DNA from: CAZEVY01 sp964515555
GTDB taxonomy: Bacteria > Acidobacteriota > Terriglobia > Bryobacterales > Bryobacteraceae
Reading direction: 5' to 3'
Assembly (NCBI GenBank): GCA_964515555.1
Contig: CAZEVY010000006.1
Span: 52,666 to 116,665 of the forward strand
Length of the DNA: 64,000 bases
The translations under genes were made by a program, and so were the position numbers. Below, one piece after another: positions 42,236-49,960 of the stretch (positions within the stretch are counted from its first letter, which is position 1; the number at the start of each line of letters is the position of its first letter). Under the pieces are notes generated by a model. The model saw only the letters and a list, made by a program, of their open reading frames with translations. It was not told where the DNA came from and searched no databases.

Positions 42236-43884
42236 GGCTGACCGGTCGGCGTCGCGGGAGTGTCGCCGTCAGCGCCGAATCGGCGCGCCGGACGCGGCTT
42301 GGGCAGCGGCTTGCGCGGCAGCATTTCCTCGCGCATGGCGGTGTGATACACGAACGAGGCCGTAATCGCCGAGGCCTGCATCAGGTCGCCGGGCACGACG
42401 TGATCGTAGGTGTCCATGTTGGAGTGATGCGTGCGGGTGTTGTACTCGGCCGGGTCCTGGATGAACTGAAAGCCCGGCAATCCCACCGCATCGTAGGAGA
42501 GATGATCGGTGCCGCCTGTGTTGCGGATGCTCAGCGAGTTGGCGCCGAGATCCTTGAAGGGCGCCAGCCAGGCGTCGAAGATCGGACGCACCATGTCGTT
42601 GCCTTGCAGGTAGACGCCGCGGATCTTGCCGGTGCCGTTGTCGTAGTTGAAGTACCCGGAGAGCTTCGAGTGTTCGGTGGTGGGGACCATTTTCTCCGGA
42701 TCGGCGAAATGTTCCTTGACGTAGGCGCGCGAGCCGAGCAGCCCCTGCTCTTCGCCGCCCCATAACGCGATGCGAACCGTGCGGTCGAGGTTCAGGTTGA
42801 GGGCCTTGAGGATGCGGACGGTCTCCATCATGACCGCGCTGCCGGCGGCGTTGTCTGTGGCGCCGGTGCCGCCGTGCCAGGAATCGAAGTGCGCGCCCAG
42901 CATCACCAGCTCGTCCTTCTTGCGGCCTCCGCCGATCTCGCCGATGATGTTGAACGAATCGAGATTGTCGGCGTGGTATTTCGCCTGAATCTCGAGCTCC
43001 AGCTTGACGGGAATGTTCTTCTCCAGTAGCCGCACGATCCGGTTGTAGTGCTCCGGCGTGATGGCCGCCATCGGCGGCGGCTCCGGGTCCTTGACGTCGC
43101 GCGACCCGCCGGAAGCGGCGAACAGCGTGCCGCCGTCGCCGCGCTGTCCCGCCGTCAGCACCGCCAGCGCTCCCTCCTGCTTGAGGAACTCGTTACGCCG
43201 CGACGTGAATCGACGCGCGGCCTCCTGGCCCTGCGGTCCGCCTGCCTGCGCGCCGGGACGGCCTCCGGGCGCCCCGCCGGGCGCTCCCGCCGGACGGCCG
43301 CCGAACAATCCGGGCAGTCTTCCCGGCTCGGGCGCCACCGAGAGATCGGCGAGTTCGTTCTCGCTGTAGCGCCTGCCCATCGGCGTCATGATCATCGCCG
43401 TATCTCGAGGCGGGTCGATCAGCACGATCTTGTCCTTGAGCTTTCCCTTGAAGCGCGTGAGGTCGGCTTCGGTGCGCATCACGGCGTGAATCGGATCGCC
43501 CGCGACGACTCCGTTCGTTCCCGGCGTCCAGGCCAGCGGGAACCCGATCATCACCGAGTAGCCCGGCTCCACCATGTGCGCCGCGAACTTCGAGTACGAC
43601 CAGCCGCGTCCGAACGGCCCCCATTTTTCCTGCTTGACATTGGTGAGGCCATACTCGCCGAGGCGCTTGACCGTCCAGTCGGCCGCGGCGCGGAAGCCGG
43701 GCGAATTGGTGAGGCGCGGCCCGTGCACGTCCGTTAGATAGAACATGTGTTCCATGACTTTCGAGTTTTCGAAGGCCTCGTACTTGATCTTGTGGACGAC
43801 GTCGAGGTTGACTTTCTCCTGAGCGGTGGCGGAGGCGGTCAGAGCGAAGACCCCGGTAAGGAGGAAGCAGGTTCGCGGTTTCAT
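42232..43884 (-). CDS. Secreted M28-family metallopeptidase with PA-like insert
   Basis: A 550-aa exported aminopeptidase-type enzyme. Signal peptide 'PRTCFLLTGVFALTASATAQ'; an inserted protease-associated-like domain with a Gly/Pro/Ala-rich segment ('RPAGAPGGAPGGRPGAQAGG'); and the M28 core with zinc ligands in 'GAHFDSWHGGTGATDNAAG', 'WGGEEQGLLGS' and 'TRTHHSNMDTYD'. It should release N-terminal residues from peptides outside the cytoplasm. ATG 43884 is preferred to ATG 43890 because TATTCT (complement of 43893-43898) lies eight bases upstream. It is divergent from the DtxR-type gene and overlaps the esterase start. Confidence 0.92.
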   Translation of the reverse strand: MKPRTCFLLTGVFALTASATAQEKVNLDVVHKIKYEAFENSKVMEHMFYLTDVHGPRLTNSPGFRAAADWTVKRLGEYGLTNVKQEKWGPFGRGWSYSKFAAHMVEPGYSVMIGFPLAWTPGTNGVVAGDPIHAVMRTEADLTRFKGKLKDKIVLIDPPRDTAMIMTPMGRRYSENELADLSVAPEPGRLPGLFGGRPAGAPGGAPGGRPGAQAGGPQGQEAARRFTSRRNEFLKQEGALAVLTAGQRGDGGTLFAASGGSRDVKDPEPPPMAAITPEHYNRIVRLLEKNIPVKLELEIQAKYHADNLDSFNIIGEIGGGRKKDELVMLGAHFDSWHGGTGATDNAAGSAVMMETVRILKALNLNLDRTVRIALWGGEEQGLLGSRAYVKEHFADPEKMVPTTEHSKLSGYFNYDNGTGKIRGVYLQGNDMVRPIFDAWLAPFKDLGANSLSIRNTGGTDHLSYDAVGLPGFQFIQDPAEYNTRTHHSNMDTYDHVVPGDLMQASAITASFVYHTAMREEMLPRKPLPKPRPARRFGADGDTPATPTGQP

Positions 43885-43892
43885 GACCATAG

Positions 43893-43923
43893 AGAATAGC
43901 AGGTGAACGCGCCGCGTTACAAT
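43893..43923. promoter_or_regulatory. Divergent -10 elements of the M28 peptidase and DtxR-type genes
   Basis: Minus strand TATTCT (complement of 43893-43898) is eight bases from ATG 43884. Plus strand TACAAT (43918-43923) is ten bases from GTG 43934. Predicted leaders are two and four bases. Confidence 0.45.
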
Positions 43924-43933
43924 TTGGGTGTCC

Positions 43934-44593
43934 GTGCGCATCACCATTTCCAAGGAAAATTACCTGAAAGCGATCGCCGAGGCCGAGTCCGACGGCGAGC
44001 CGGTGATCTCGGCGACGCTCGCCCGCTGGCTGGGCGTCTCTCCGCCCGCCGTCGCGATGGCCATCAAGCGCCTTAAGCGCGACGGGCTGATCTCGGTCGA
44101 TAAGGCCGGGCACATCGCGCTCACCGCCGCGGGCCGCGACATCGCCGGTCGCCTGCTCCACCGCCACCACCTCATCGAGCGCATGCTGACCGAAATCTTC
44201 GGCATGGAATGGTACAAGGTCCACGACGAGGCCGAGCAGCTCGAGCACGCCGTCTCGGCCGACTTCGAGAAGCGGCTCCTGGAAAAGCTGGGTACGGGAC
44301 GCCCATGCCCGCACGGCAACGGCGCCGAGGTCGACACGCCCAAGGATCGCCGGCGGCGCGGATGGAGGACCCTGGAGGAAGCGCCGGCGCCTTCGCGCGC
44401 CACCGTCATGAGCGTCTACGAGCGCGACCGCAAGCTGCTGGAGTATCTCGACGGGCTCCGCATCCGCCCCGGCGCCGAGGTCGAAGTAGTGTCGCGTAAC
44501 ATCGACGACACCGTCACCGTTCGCGCCGGCGCCAAGCCCGTCCAGCTCGGCCGGCCGGCCGCCGGCCGGGTCTGGGTCAAGGTGGAAGCGTAG
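43934..44593 (+). CDS. DtxR/MntR-family metal-dependent repressor
   Basis: A 219-aa regulator. The N-terminal winged helix ('KENYLKAIAEAESDGEPV', 'LGVSPPAVAMAIKRLKRDGLI') is followed by the dimerisation/metal-binding domain ('HLIERMLTEIFGMEWYKVHDEAEQLEHAVS', 'CPHGN') and a C-terminal FeoA/SH3-like domain (about 145-219). Such proteins repress Mn or Fe uptake genes when the metal is bound. GTG 43934 is chosen since the family starts 'MRxTISKENYLKAI'; GTG 43928 is also in frame. No metal transporter is adjacent, so its targets lie elsewhere unless it acts on the divergent peptidase. Confidence 0.9.
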   Translation: MRITISKENYLKAIAEAESDGEPVISATLARWLGVSPPAVAMAIKRLKRDGLISVDKAGHIALTAAGRDIAGRLLHRHHLIERMLTEIFGMEWYKVHDEAEQLEHAVSADFEKRLLEKLGTGRPCPHGNGAEVDTPKDRRRRGWRTLEEAPAPSRATVMSVYERDRKLLEYLDGLRIRPGAEVEVVSRNIDDTVTVRAGAKPVQLGRPAAGRVWVKVEA

Positions 44594-44597
44594 CCCG

Positions 44598-46349
44598 TCA
44601 GACTTCCAGCCCGATCGACCGCATCAGCTCCAGCGCGTTGCTCTTGGCCACCACGCCCTCGCGCAGCCGGTAGTCGAAGGTGATCTTGCCGCCTTCCAGG
44701 TGATCCTCGAAGTGAACGTTGGCTCCGGCACCGGCCACCGCCGTCAGCGCCAGGTCGTGCGTGGTGATCATGCCGATGGCGCCGCGATCGAGCAGCCCGC
44801 GCAGCACGCCCTCGGCCCCCGCCCGCCGGTCGTTCGAGTTGGTCCCATGCAGCAGCTCATCGAGCAGGAACAGCGCGCCGCCCGCCGACGCCAGCTCCAT
44901 GATCATCCGCAACCGCTGAATCTCGGCGTAGAAGCGCGACGTGCCTCCGTGCAGCGAATCCGTCACCCGGATCGACGCACCCACGCGCAGCGGCGCCAGC
45001 GTCAGCCGGGCCGCGCACACCGGCGCTCCCGCCATCGCCAGCACGGCGTTCACGCCCACCGTGCGCAGCAGCGTGCTCTTGCCCGACATGTTCGATCCGC
45101 TGACGACCAGCAAGCGCCGCGCCGCGTCCAGCCGCAGGTCGTTGCGCACGCAGCGGGCGTCGCTGAGCAGCGGATGCCCGATGGCCTCTCCGTCAAACCG
45201 CGCGTCCCCTTCCGCGATCTCCGGAAACGGATTCGCCGGGCGCTCGTAGGCGAAGCCCCCCAGCGACGCCAGAGCCTCCATTTCGCCGACCGCGTCGAGC
45301 CATCGCCGCACGTGCGCGCCCGACGCGGCGCGCCACCGGTCCACCGCGAAGGCCAGGTGCGTCGAGTACAGCAGCGGCGGGCCGACGATCCGCATAAACA
45401 CGTTGTCGCGCGAGTCGATCATCTCCCCGATGCGTCTCAGACGCGAGATGCGCCGCGAAGGCGGGTCGCCGCCGGCGTCGAGGGCCGCGTGCAGAGCCTG
45501 CAATTCGGGCGAGTCGAAGCGCTCGCGCTCCAGCCGTTCCAGCACGCGCGCCAGCAAGTCGAGGTCGTGCAGTGCGCCTTCCACCGAGGCGATCACCGCC
45601 AGCACCCGGCCCCGCAGCCACAATCCGAATCCGCCCGCGAGCGCCAGCGCCGCCAGGATCGGCGGGCGTGTGCCAAGGAGCACTGTCGCCAGCACCACGG
45701 CCGAAATCGCCGCCGCCGCCGCCCACACCGCGCGCGACGGCATCGCGCGCGAAGCCTCCGCCCAACGAACCAGGGGCTCCGGGTGCACGCCCCCCTCGAT
45801 GCTCTCGCCGATCACCGCGAGATCCTCGCGCAGGTCGAGCCTAGGCCGAAGCTCGGCGATCGCGGCCTGCCGCGCGCGAATCTCTCCGGGCGACGACGCC
45901 GACATCAGCCACCGCGCCAGCCGGTCCTCGCCCATCCGCGTACGGCACGCTGAGAGCAGCTCGAACAGGCTCCCGCGGCCGAACAGGTCGAGATCCTCCG
46001 CGTAGGGATGCGACGCGTCGCGAAATCGCTCGCCCGCCGCGCCCCCACCGATCCAGCGGTCCTCCAGCCTCGCGACGCCGCGCTCGTAGAATCCCGCCGC
46101 ACGCTTGAGCCGCTCCATCGCGCGCAGCAGCCGCTCGTGTCGAATCGCCAGCGCGATGAAGACGACTACCGGGAGGGCGGCCCACCATGACGAGATCGAA
46201 CGGTTCCAGACCAGGTAGACCGCGGCGACGAACGTCAGCGCCAGCGCCAGCCGCGCGTTCCCGATGCGAATGTGCCGCGCGTGCAATCGCGCCGCCGCCG
46301 ACAGGCGGTCGTCCCGCCGCGCGCGATACTCGTCGATCGGCGCGCTCAA
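44598..46349 (-). CDS. Membrane-anchored MutS-like ATPase
   Basis: A 583-aa protein with the C-terminal MutS ATPase (Walker A 'VVSGSNMSGKST', 'DSLHGGTSRFYAEIQRL', Walker B 'LFLLDELLHGTNSNDR', 'MITTHDLAL') and a MutS core-like helical region. It lacks the N-terminal mismatch-binding domain. Unlike repair MutS it has two pairs of membrane helices, at about 32-70 and 215-250. Its role is unknown; it is unlikely to do classical mismatch repair. The start is TTG 46349, overlapping the amidase stop in TTGA with GGAGG just upstream; no ATG fits. Confidence 0.82.
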   Translation of the reverse strand: MSAPIDEYRARRDDRLSAAARLHARHIRIGNARLALALTFVAAVYLVWNRSISSWWAALPVVVFIALAIRHERLLRAMERLKRAAGFYERGVARLEDRWIGGGAAGERFRDASHPYAEDLDLFGRGSLFELLSACRTRMGEDRLARWLMSASSPGEIRARQAAIAELRPRLDLREDLAVIGESIEGGVHPEPLVRWAEASRAMPSRAVWAAAAAISAVVLATVLLGTRPPILAALALAGGFGLWLRGRVLAVIASVEGALHDLDLLARVLERLERERFDSPELQALHAALDAGGDPPSRRISRLRRIGEMIDSRDNVFMRIVGPPLLYSTHLAFAVDRWRAASGAHVRRWLDAVGEMEALASLGGFAYERPANPFPEIAEGDARFDGEAIGHPLLSDARCVRNDLRLDAARRLLVVSGSNMSGKSTLLRTVGVNAVLAMAGAPVCAARLTLAPLRVGASIRVTDSLHGGTSRFYAEIQRLRMIMELASAGGALFLLDELLHGTNSNDRRAGAEGVLRGLLDRGAIGMITTHDLALTAVAGAGANVHFEDHLEGGKITFDYRLREGVVAKSNALELMRSIGLEV

Positions 46350-47752
46350 TCCTCCTCCAGCTTTATGCCGATTTCCAGCAGCAACTCCTCTTCATAAGGA
46401 CGGCCCACGATCTGCACGCCCACCGGCAGCCCTTCCTCCGTCCGCGACATCGGAATCGCGAGCGACGGCAGCCCGAGCAGGTTCACCCAGGTCGACGGCA
46501 TCATTGCTTGAAAAAGCCCTAGGGGCTTCGCTTGAAAAAGCCCTAGGGGCTTCGCTTGAAAAAGTCCTAGGGGGTTCGTTGCCGTCTCCCAGCGCCGTTC
46601 GCGATGCCGGAACGCCGGTATCGCGCACACCGGCGCGATAATCGCGTCGACCTCGCGCATCTGATCGAGAAATGACGTCCGCATCGCGTCGCGTGCCGTG
46701 AGATTCTCCAGAATCTGCTTCGCCGAGGGCGCCGGCTTGTCCTTCCACCGGTCGTAGAACTCGGTGCCGGTCCAGTGGAGGTTCGCCTCCTGTCCCGCGA
46801 ACAGATCTCTTTTCGCGACCGCGGCCAGCTCGTCGAAGAAGAATCCCCACAGATTCGGCGCGCGCTCCAGTCCGCGCGGATCGAATTTCTCGACCCGCCA
46901 TCCACGCGCCGACGCCCGGTCCGCCGCACGCCGCACGGCATCGGCGACGCATGGCTGCACCGGGACGTCGTAAAAGCGCTCCATGACGCCCACGCGCAGC
47001 CCCGAGACCGCGAAGGCGCGTAACGGAACCGGCGCCGAGAACGGATCGGCCGGATCGTATCCGGCAAGCGCCTCGAACATCAACTTCACGTCGCGCGCGC
47101 TCCGCGCCATCGGCCCGCCGACCCCCAGAAGCCCGCCGGGATGATCGATGGCCGGCACATGACCCGCGCCCGAGACGCGGCCGGGCGTCGGCTTCAGCCC
47201 CGCGATGCCGCAGAAATGCGCGGGCACGCGGATGGAACCGCCACCGTCGCTACCGATTCCACCCGGCGAGCAGTGCGAAGCGATCGCCGCCGCCTCGCCC
47301 CCGCTCGACCCGCCCGCCGTGCGGTCCGCGTCCAGCGGATGATTCGTCCGCCCGACGATGTGATTGTCCGACTCGTAGTTGGCGAGAAACTCCGGGCAGT
47401 TCGTCTTCCCGAGCACGATCGCCCCGGCCGCGCGCAATCGCGCCACCGCCCCCGAGTCCCGCGCCGCGACGTGCCCCACGCGTAGCTTCGACCCGCATAG
47501 CGTCGGCAGCCCCTCCACGTCGAAGCTGTCCTTGATGGTCACCGGGACGCCGTGGAGTGCGCGGCGAGGCTCCGAGGCGTCGGCCAGTCGCGCCGCGGCC
47601 CGCGCCTCCTCGGCGCACACGCGCACGAATGCGTTGATCTTCGGATTCACTTCCGCGATCCGCGCCAGGTGCGCCTCGACAAGCTCCAAGCTGCCAATGC
47701 GTCGCTCGCGAATCGCGGAGGCCATCTCCGCGAGTGACCATCGATGCGGCAT
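46346..47752 (-). CDS. Amidase-signature family amidase with in-frame octapeptide repeat
   Basis: A 468-aa hydrolase of the Ser-cisSer-Lys amidase family. The lysine is in 'PVTIKDSFDVEG', the serines in 'AGGSSGGEAAA' and 'GGIGSDGGGSIRVPA', then 'CGIAGLKPTPGRVS'. It would cleave a carboxamide; the natural substrate is unknown. Near the C-terminus (about residues 391-415) three copies of PLGLFQAK-like octapeptides interrupt the family sequence, encoded by a 24-base palindromic tandem repeat. ATG 47752 has TAGACT six bases upstream, so the mRNA may start at the start codon. Confidence 0.9.
   Translation of the reverse strand: MPHRWSLAEMASAIRERRIGSLELVEAHLARIAEVNPKINAFVRVCAEEARAAARLADASEPRRALHGVPVTIKDSFDVEGLPTLCGSKLRVGHVAARDSGAVARLRAAGAIVLGKTNCPEFLANYESDNHIVGRTNHPLDADRTAGGSSGGEAAAIASHCSPGGIGSDGGGSIRVPAHFCGIAGLKPTPGRVSGAGHVPAIDHPGGLLGVGGPMARSARDVKLMFEALAGYDPADPFSAPVPLRAFAVSGLRVGVMERFYDVPVQPCVADAVRRAADRASARGWRVEKFDPRGLERAPNLWGFFFDELAAVAKRDLFAGQEANLHWTGTEFYDRWKDKPAPSAKQILENLTARDAMRTSFLDQMREVDAIIAPVCAIPAFRHRERRWETATNPLGLFQAKPLGLFQAKPLGLFQAMMPSTWVNLLGLPSLAIPMSRTEEGLPVGVQIVGRPYEEELLLEIGIKLEED
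46507..46578. repeat. Three 24-bp tandem palindromic repeats inside the amidase gene
   Basis: Units at 46507-46530, 46531-46554 and 46555-46578; the first two are identical and the third differs at two positions. Each unit contains the near-palindrome AAGCCCTAGGGGCTT. Being 24 bases long, each adds exactly eight residues without breaking the frame. Confidence 0.95.
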
Positions 47753-47758
47753 TCGACC

Positions 47759-47764
47759 AGTCTA
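47759..47764 (-). promoter_or_regulatory. Putative -10 (TAGACT) of the amidase gene
   Basis: Minus-strand TAGACT is six bases from ATG 47752; the expected +1 is the A of the ATG. Confidence 0.4.
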
Positions 47765-47779
47765 TCGTCACGCCACCTG

Positions 47780-47785
47780 TACAAT
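47780..47785 (+). promoter_or_regulatory. Putative -10 (TACAAT) at the moeA start
   Basis: TACAAT overlaps the ATG at 47784; the in-frame GTG at 47793 follows after seven bases. If it is the -10, the GTG is the true start of a leaderless moeA-moaC-mog mRNA. Confidence 0.4.
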
Positions 47786-48971
47786 GACAAAGGTGCCGAC
47801 CCTTTCCTTCGCCGACGCGCGGCGCTGCGTACTCGAAACCGTCACCGCCCGCGCGTCCATCGAGGAAACGCCTCTCGAAGCCGCCGCCGGGCGCATCCTC
47901 GCCGAGGCCGTCCTTGCCGACCGCGACCTCCCGCCGGTCGACCGCTCCGTCCGCGATGGCTACGCCGTTCGAGCCGCCGACCTTCCCGGATCGCTCGACA
48001 TCGTCGGGGAGGCGCGCGCTGGCGCGGGTTATTCCGGGGAAGTCGGTCCCGGCCAGTGCATCGAGATTATGACGGGAGCGCCCGTGCCGCGGGGCGCCGA
48101 CGCCGTCGTCATGATCGAGCACACCGCGCGCGACGGCGCGCGAATGACCACCGATCGCGCCGCGCGCCCCGGCGATTTCATCAACCCCGCCGCCTCCGAG
48201 GCCCGCCGCGGCGATACGCTCGTCTGCCCCGGCTCGCGGCTTGAATTCGTGCAGATCGCCGCCGCCGCCACGGCCGGACGTACCACGCTGCGCGTCTACG
48301 CGAAACCGCGCGTCGCAATCCTCTCGACCGGCGATGAAGTCATCCCCATCGACGCGACGCCCGGCGACTCCCAGGTGCGCAACTCGAACGCCTGTTCGCT
48401 GGCGGTGCAGGCGGCGCGCGCCGGGGGCGTTCCCGAGATTCTTCCGGTCGCGCGCGATGACTATGACGATACACGCCGCCTCATCGAGCGAGGCCTCGCC
48501 GCCGATCTGTTGCTGCTCTCCGGCGGCGTCTCCACCGGCAAGTACGACCTGGTCGAGCGGGTCCTCGCCGACCTCGGCGCCGAGTTCTTCTTCGACCGCG
48601 TGCTGATTCAACCCGGTCAGCCGCTGGTCTTCGGCCGCGCGCGCGGCAGGTTCTTCTTCGGACTCCCCGGCAATCCCGCGTCGACCATGGTGACCTACGA
48701 AGTTCTCGCGCGCGCCGCGCAGGAGCTTCTCGGCGGGCTCCGCGAGCCTGCGATGCCCATCGCTCTCGCGCGTCTCACCCGCGACTTCTCGCACAAGACC
48801 GGCCTCACGCGATTCCTCCCCGCGCGGCTCTCCGGCGGCGACGTCACCCCCGTCTCCTGGCAAGGCTCCGGCGACATCCCCGCGCTGGCGCGCGCCAACG
48901 CCTTCCTCATCGCCGACCCGGACCGCGCTTCGTGGTCCGCCGGCGACCTGATCGAGGTGCTGCTGGCGTGA
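47784..48971 (+). CDS. moeA: Molybdopterin molybdenumtransferase
   Basis: A 395-aa enzyme that inserts molybdate into adenylated molybdopterin. Visible are 'DRDLPPVDRSVRDGYAVRAAD', 'IMTGAPVPRGADAVVMIEHT', 'ILSTGDEVI', 'SNACSLAV', 'LLSGGVSTGKYDLVE' and 'FGLPGNPAST', in the usual MoeA order with the C-terminal domain to 395. The start may be ATG 47784 or GTG 47793. Its stop overlaps the moaC GTG start in GTGA, making the first gene of a three-gene molybdenum cofactor operon. Molybdoenzymes themselves are not in the window. Confidence 0.95.
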   Translation: MTKVPTLSFADARRCVLETVTARASIEETPLEAAAGRILAEAVLADRDLPPVDRSVRDGYAVRAADLPGSLDIVGEARAGAGYSGEVGPGQCIEIMTGAPVPRGADAVVMIEHTARDGARMTTDRAARPGDFINPAASEARRGDTLVCPGSRLEFVQIAAAATAGRTTLRVYAKPRVAILSTGDEVIPIDATPGDSQVRNSNACSLAVQAARAGGVPEILPVARDDYDDTRRLIERGLAADLLLLSGGVSTGKYDLVERVLADLGAEFFFDRVLIQPGQPLVFGRARGRFFFGLPGNPASTMVTYEVLARAAQELLGGLREPAMPIALARLTRDFSHKTGLTRFLPARLSGGDVTPVSWQGSGDIPALARANAFLIADPDRASWSAGDLIEVLLA

Positions 48972-49447
48972 AGGGTCCGTTTAAGGGAAAGCTCTCGCAT
49001 TTCGACGCGGCCGGCGCGCCGCGCATGGTCGACGTTTCGGAAAAGCCGGCAACACGGCGCACGGCCCGCGCCTCGGCCTTCGTCAGAATCCGCGCGAGCG
49101 TCCTGCGCCAGCTGCCGCGCAACCCGAAAGGCAACCCGCTGGAGATCGCGCGCATCGCCGGCATCGCCGCGGCCAAGCGCACCGCCGATCTGATCCCGCT
49201 CTGCCACCCGCTCCCGCTCACGCACGCCGATGTCGAGGCCAGGGTCGTGCGGGGCGGCGTGCGCATCACGGCTACGGCGGCAACCACCGCGCAGACCGGC
49301 GTCGAGATGGAGGCGCTCGCCGCCGCCGCCGTCGCCGCGCTCACCGTCTACGACATGACCAAGGCGCTCGATAAGGGAATCGTCATCGAGGATCTCCGTC
49401 TGCTGGAAAAGACCGGCGGCAAGAGCGGAGTGTGGCGAAGTAAATGA
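48968..49447 (+). CDS. moaC: Cyclic pyranopterin monophosphate synthase
   Basis: A 159-aa enzyme that, with MoaA, converts GTP to cyclic pyranopterin monophosphate, the first step of molybdenum cofactor synthesis. Diagnostic motifs are 'GNPLEIARIAGIAAAKRTADLIPLCHPLPL' and 'GVEMEALAAAAVAALTVYDMTKALDKG'. Length is as usual. GTG 48968 overlaps the moeA stop; the stop overlaps the next ATG. moaA is not present here. Confidence 0.95.
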   Translation: MKGPFKGKLSHFDAAGAPRMVDVSEKPATRRTARASAFVRIRASVLRQLPRNPKGNPLEIARIAGIAAAKRTADLIPLCHPLPLTHADVEARVVRGGVRITATAATTAQTGVEMEALAAAAVAALTVYDMTKALDKGIVIEDLRLLEKTGGKSGVWRSK

Positions 49448-49941
49448 GGCGCGCCGTCGTCCTCACCGTCAGCGACTCGTCCTTTCGCGGCCAGCGCGAC
49501 GACCGCTCCGGTCCCGCCGTCCGCGGCGTTCTCGAGCGCGCCGGATGGAGCGTCGCCCTCGAAGTACTGCCCGACGAGCGCGAGGTCATCGCCCGGCGCC
49601 TCGTCGAGCTAGCAGGGTCGGTCGAAGCCATCGTCACCACCGGCGGCACCGGCGTCGCTGCGCGCGATGTCACCCCCGAGGCCACCCGCGACGTCGTCGA
49701 GAAGGAAATCCCCGGACTCGCCGAGCGCATGCGCGCCGAGGGCATGAAGAAGACGCCGCTCGCTGCGCTTTCGCGCTCGGTCGCCGGCACGCGCGCGGGC
49801 ACGCTGATCGTCAATCTTCCGGGGTCGCCGAAAGGCGCGGTGGAATCGCTCGATGCTATCTTGGAGTTGATGCCGCACGTGGCCGATTTGCTCGCCGGGA
49901 AGACCGGCCATGAAGAAAGGAAACTCCCGGCGGTCCCCTAG
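49444..49941 (+). CDS. mog: Molybdopterin adenylyltransferase (MogA/MoaB-like)
   Basis: A 165-aa protein that adenylates molybdopterin before metal insertion by MoeA. Motifs: 'VLTVSDSSFRGQRDDRSGP', 'AIVTTGGTGVAARDVTPEAT' and 'GTLIVNLPGSPKGAVESLDAIL'. ATGA overlap with moaC. Size and the GGTG/PGSP motifs match the Mog branch; MoaB proteins are very similar, so the exact name is the only uncertainty. Confidence 0.9.
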   Translation: MRRAVVLTVSDSSFRGQRDDRSGPAVRGVLERAGWSVALEVLPDEREVIARRLVELAGSVEAIVTTGGTGVAARDVTPEATRDVVEKEIPGLAERMRAEGMKKTPLAALSRSVAGTRAGTLIVNLPGSPKGAVESLDAILELMPHVADLLAGKTGHEERKLPAVP

Positions 49942-49946
49942 CGTCG

Positions 49947-49952
49947 GATAAT
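49947..49952 (+). promoter_or_regulatory. Putative -10 (GATAAT) of the VWFA protein gene
   Basis: GATAAT is eight bases before ATG 49961, predicting a two-base leader. The mog stop is only six bases upstream of the hexamer. Confidence 0.4.
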
Positions 49953-49960
49953 TGATGACC

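Noticed and set aside
46507..46578. CRISPR-like repeat array
   Set aside because: Units are directly adjacent with no spacers and lie inside the amidase coding frame.
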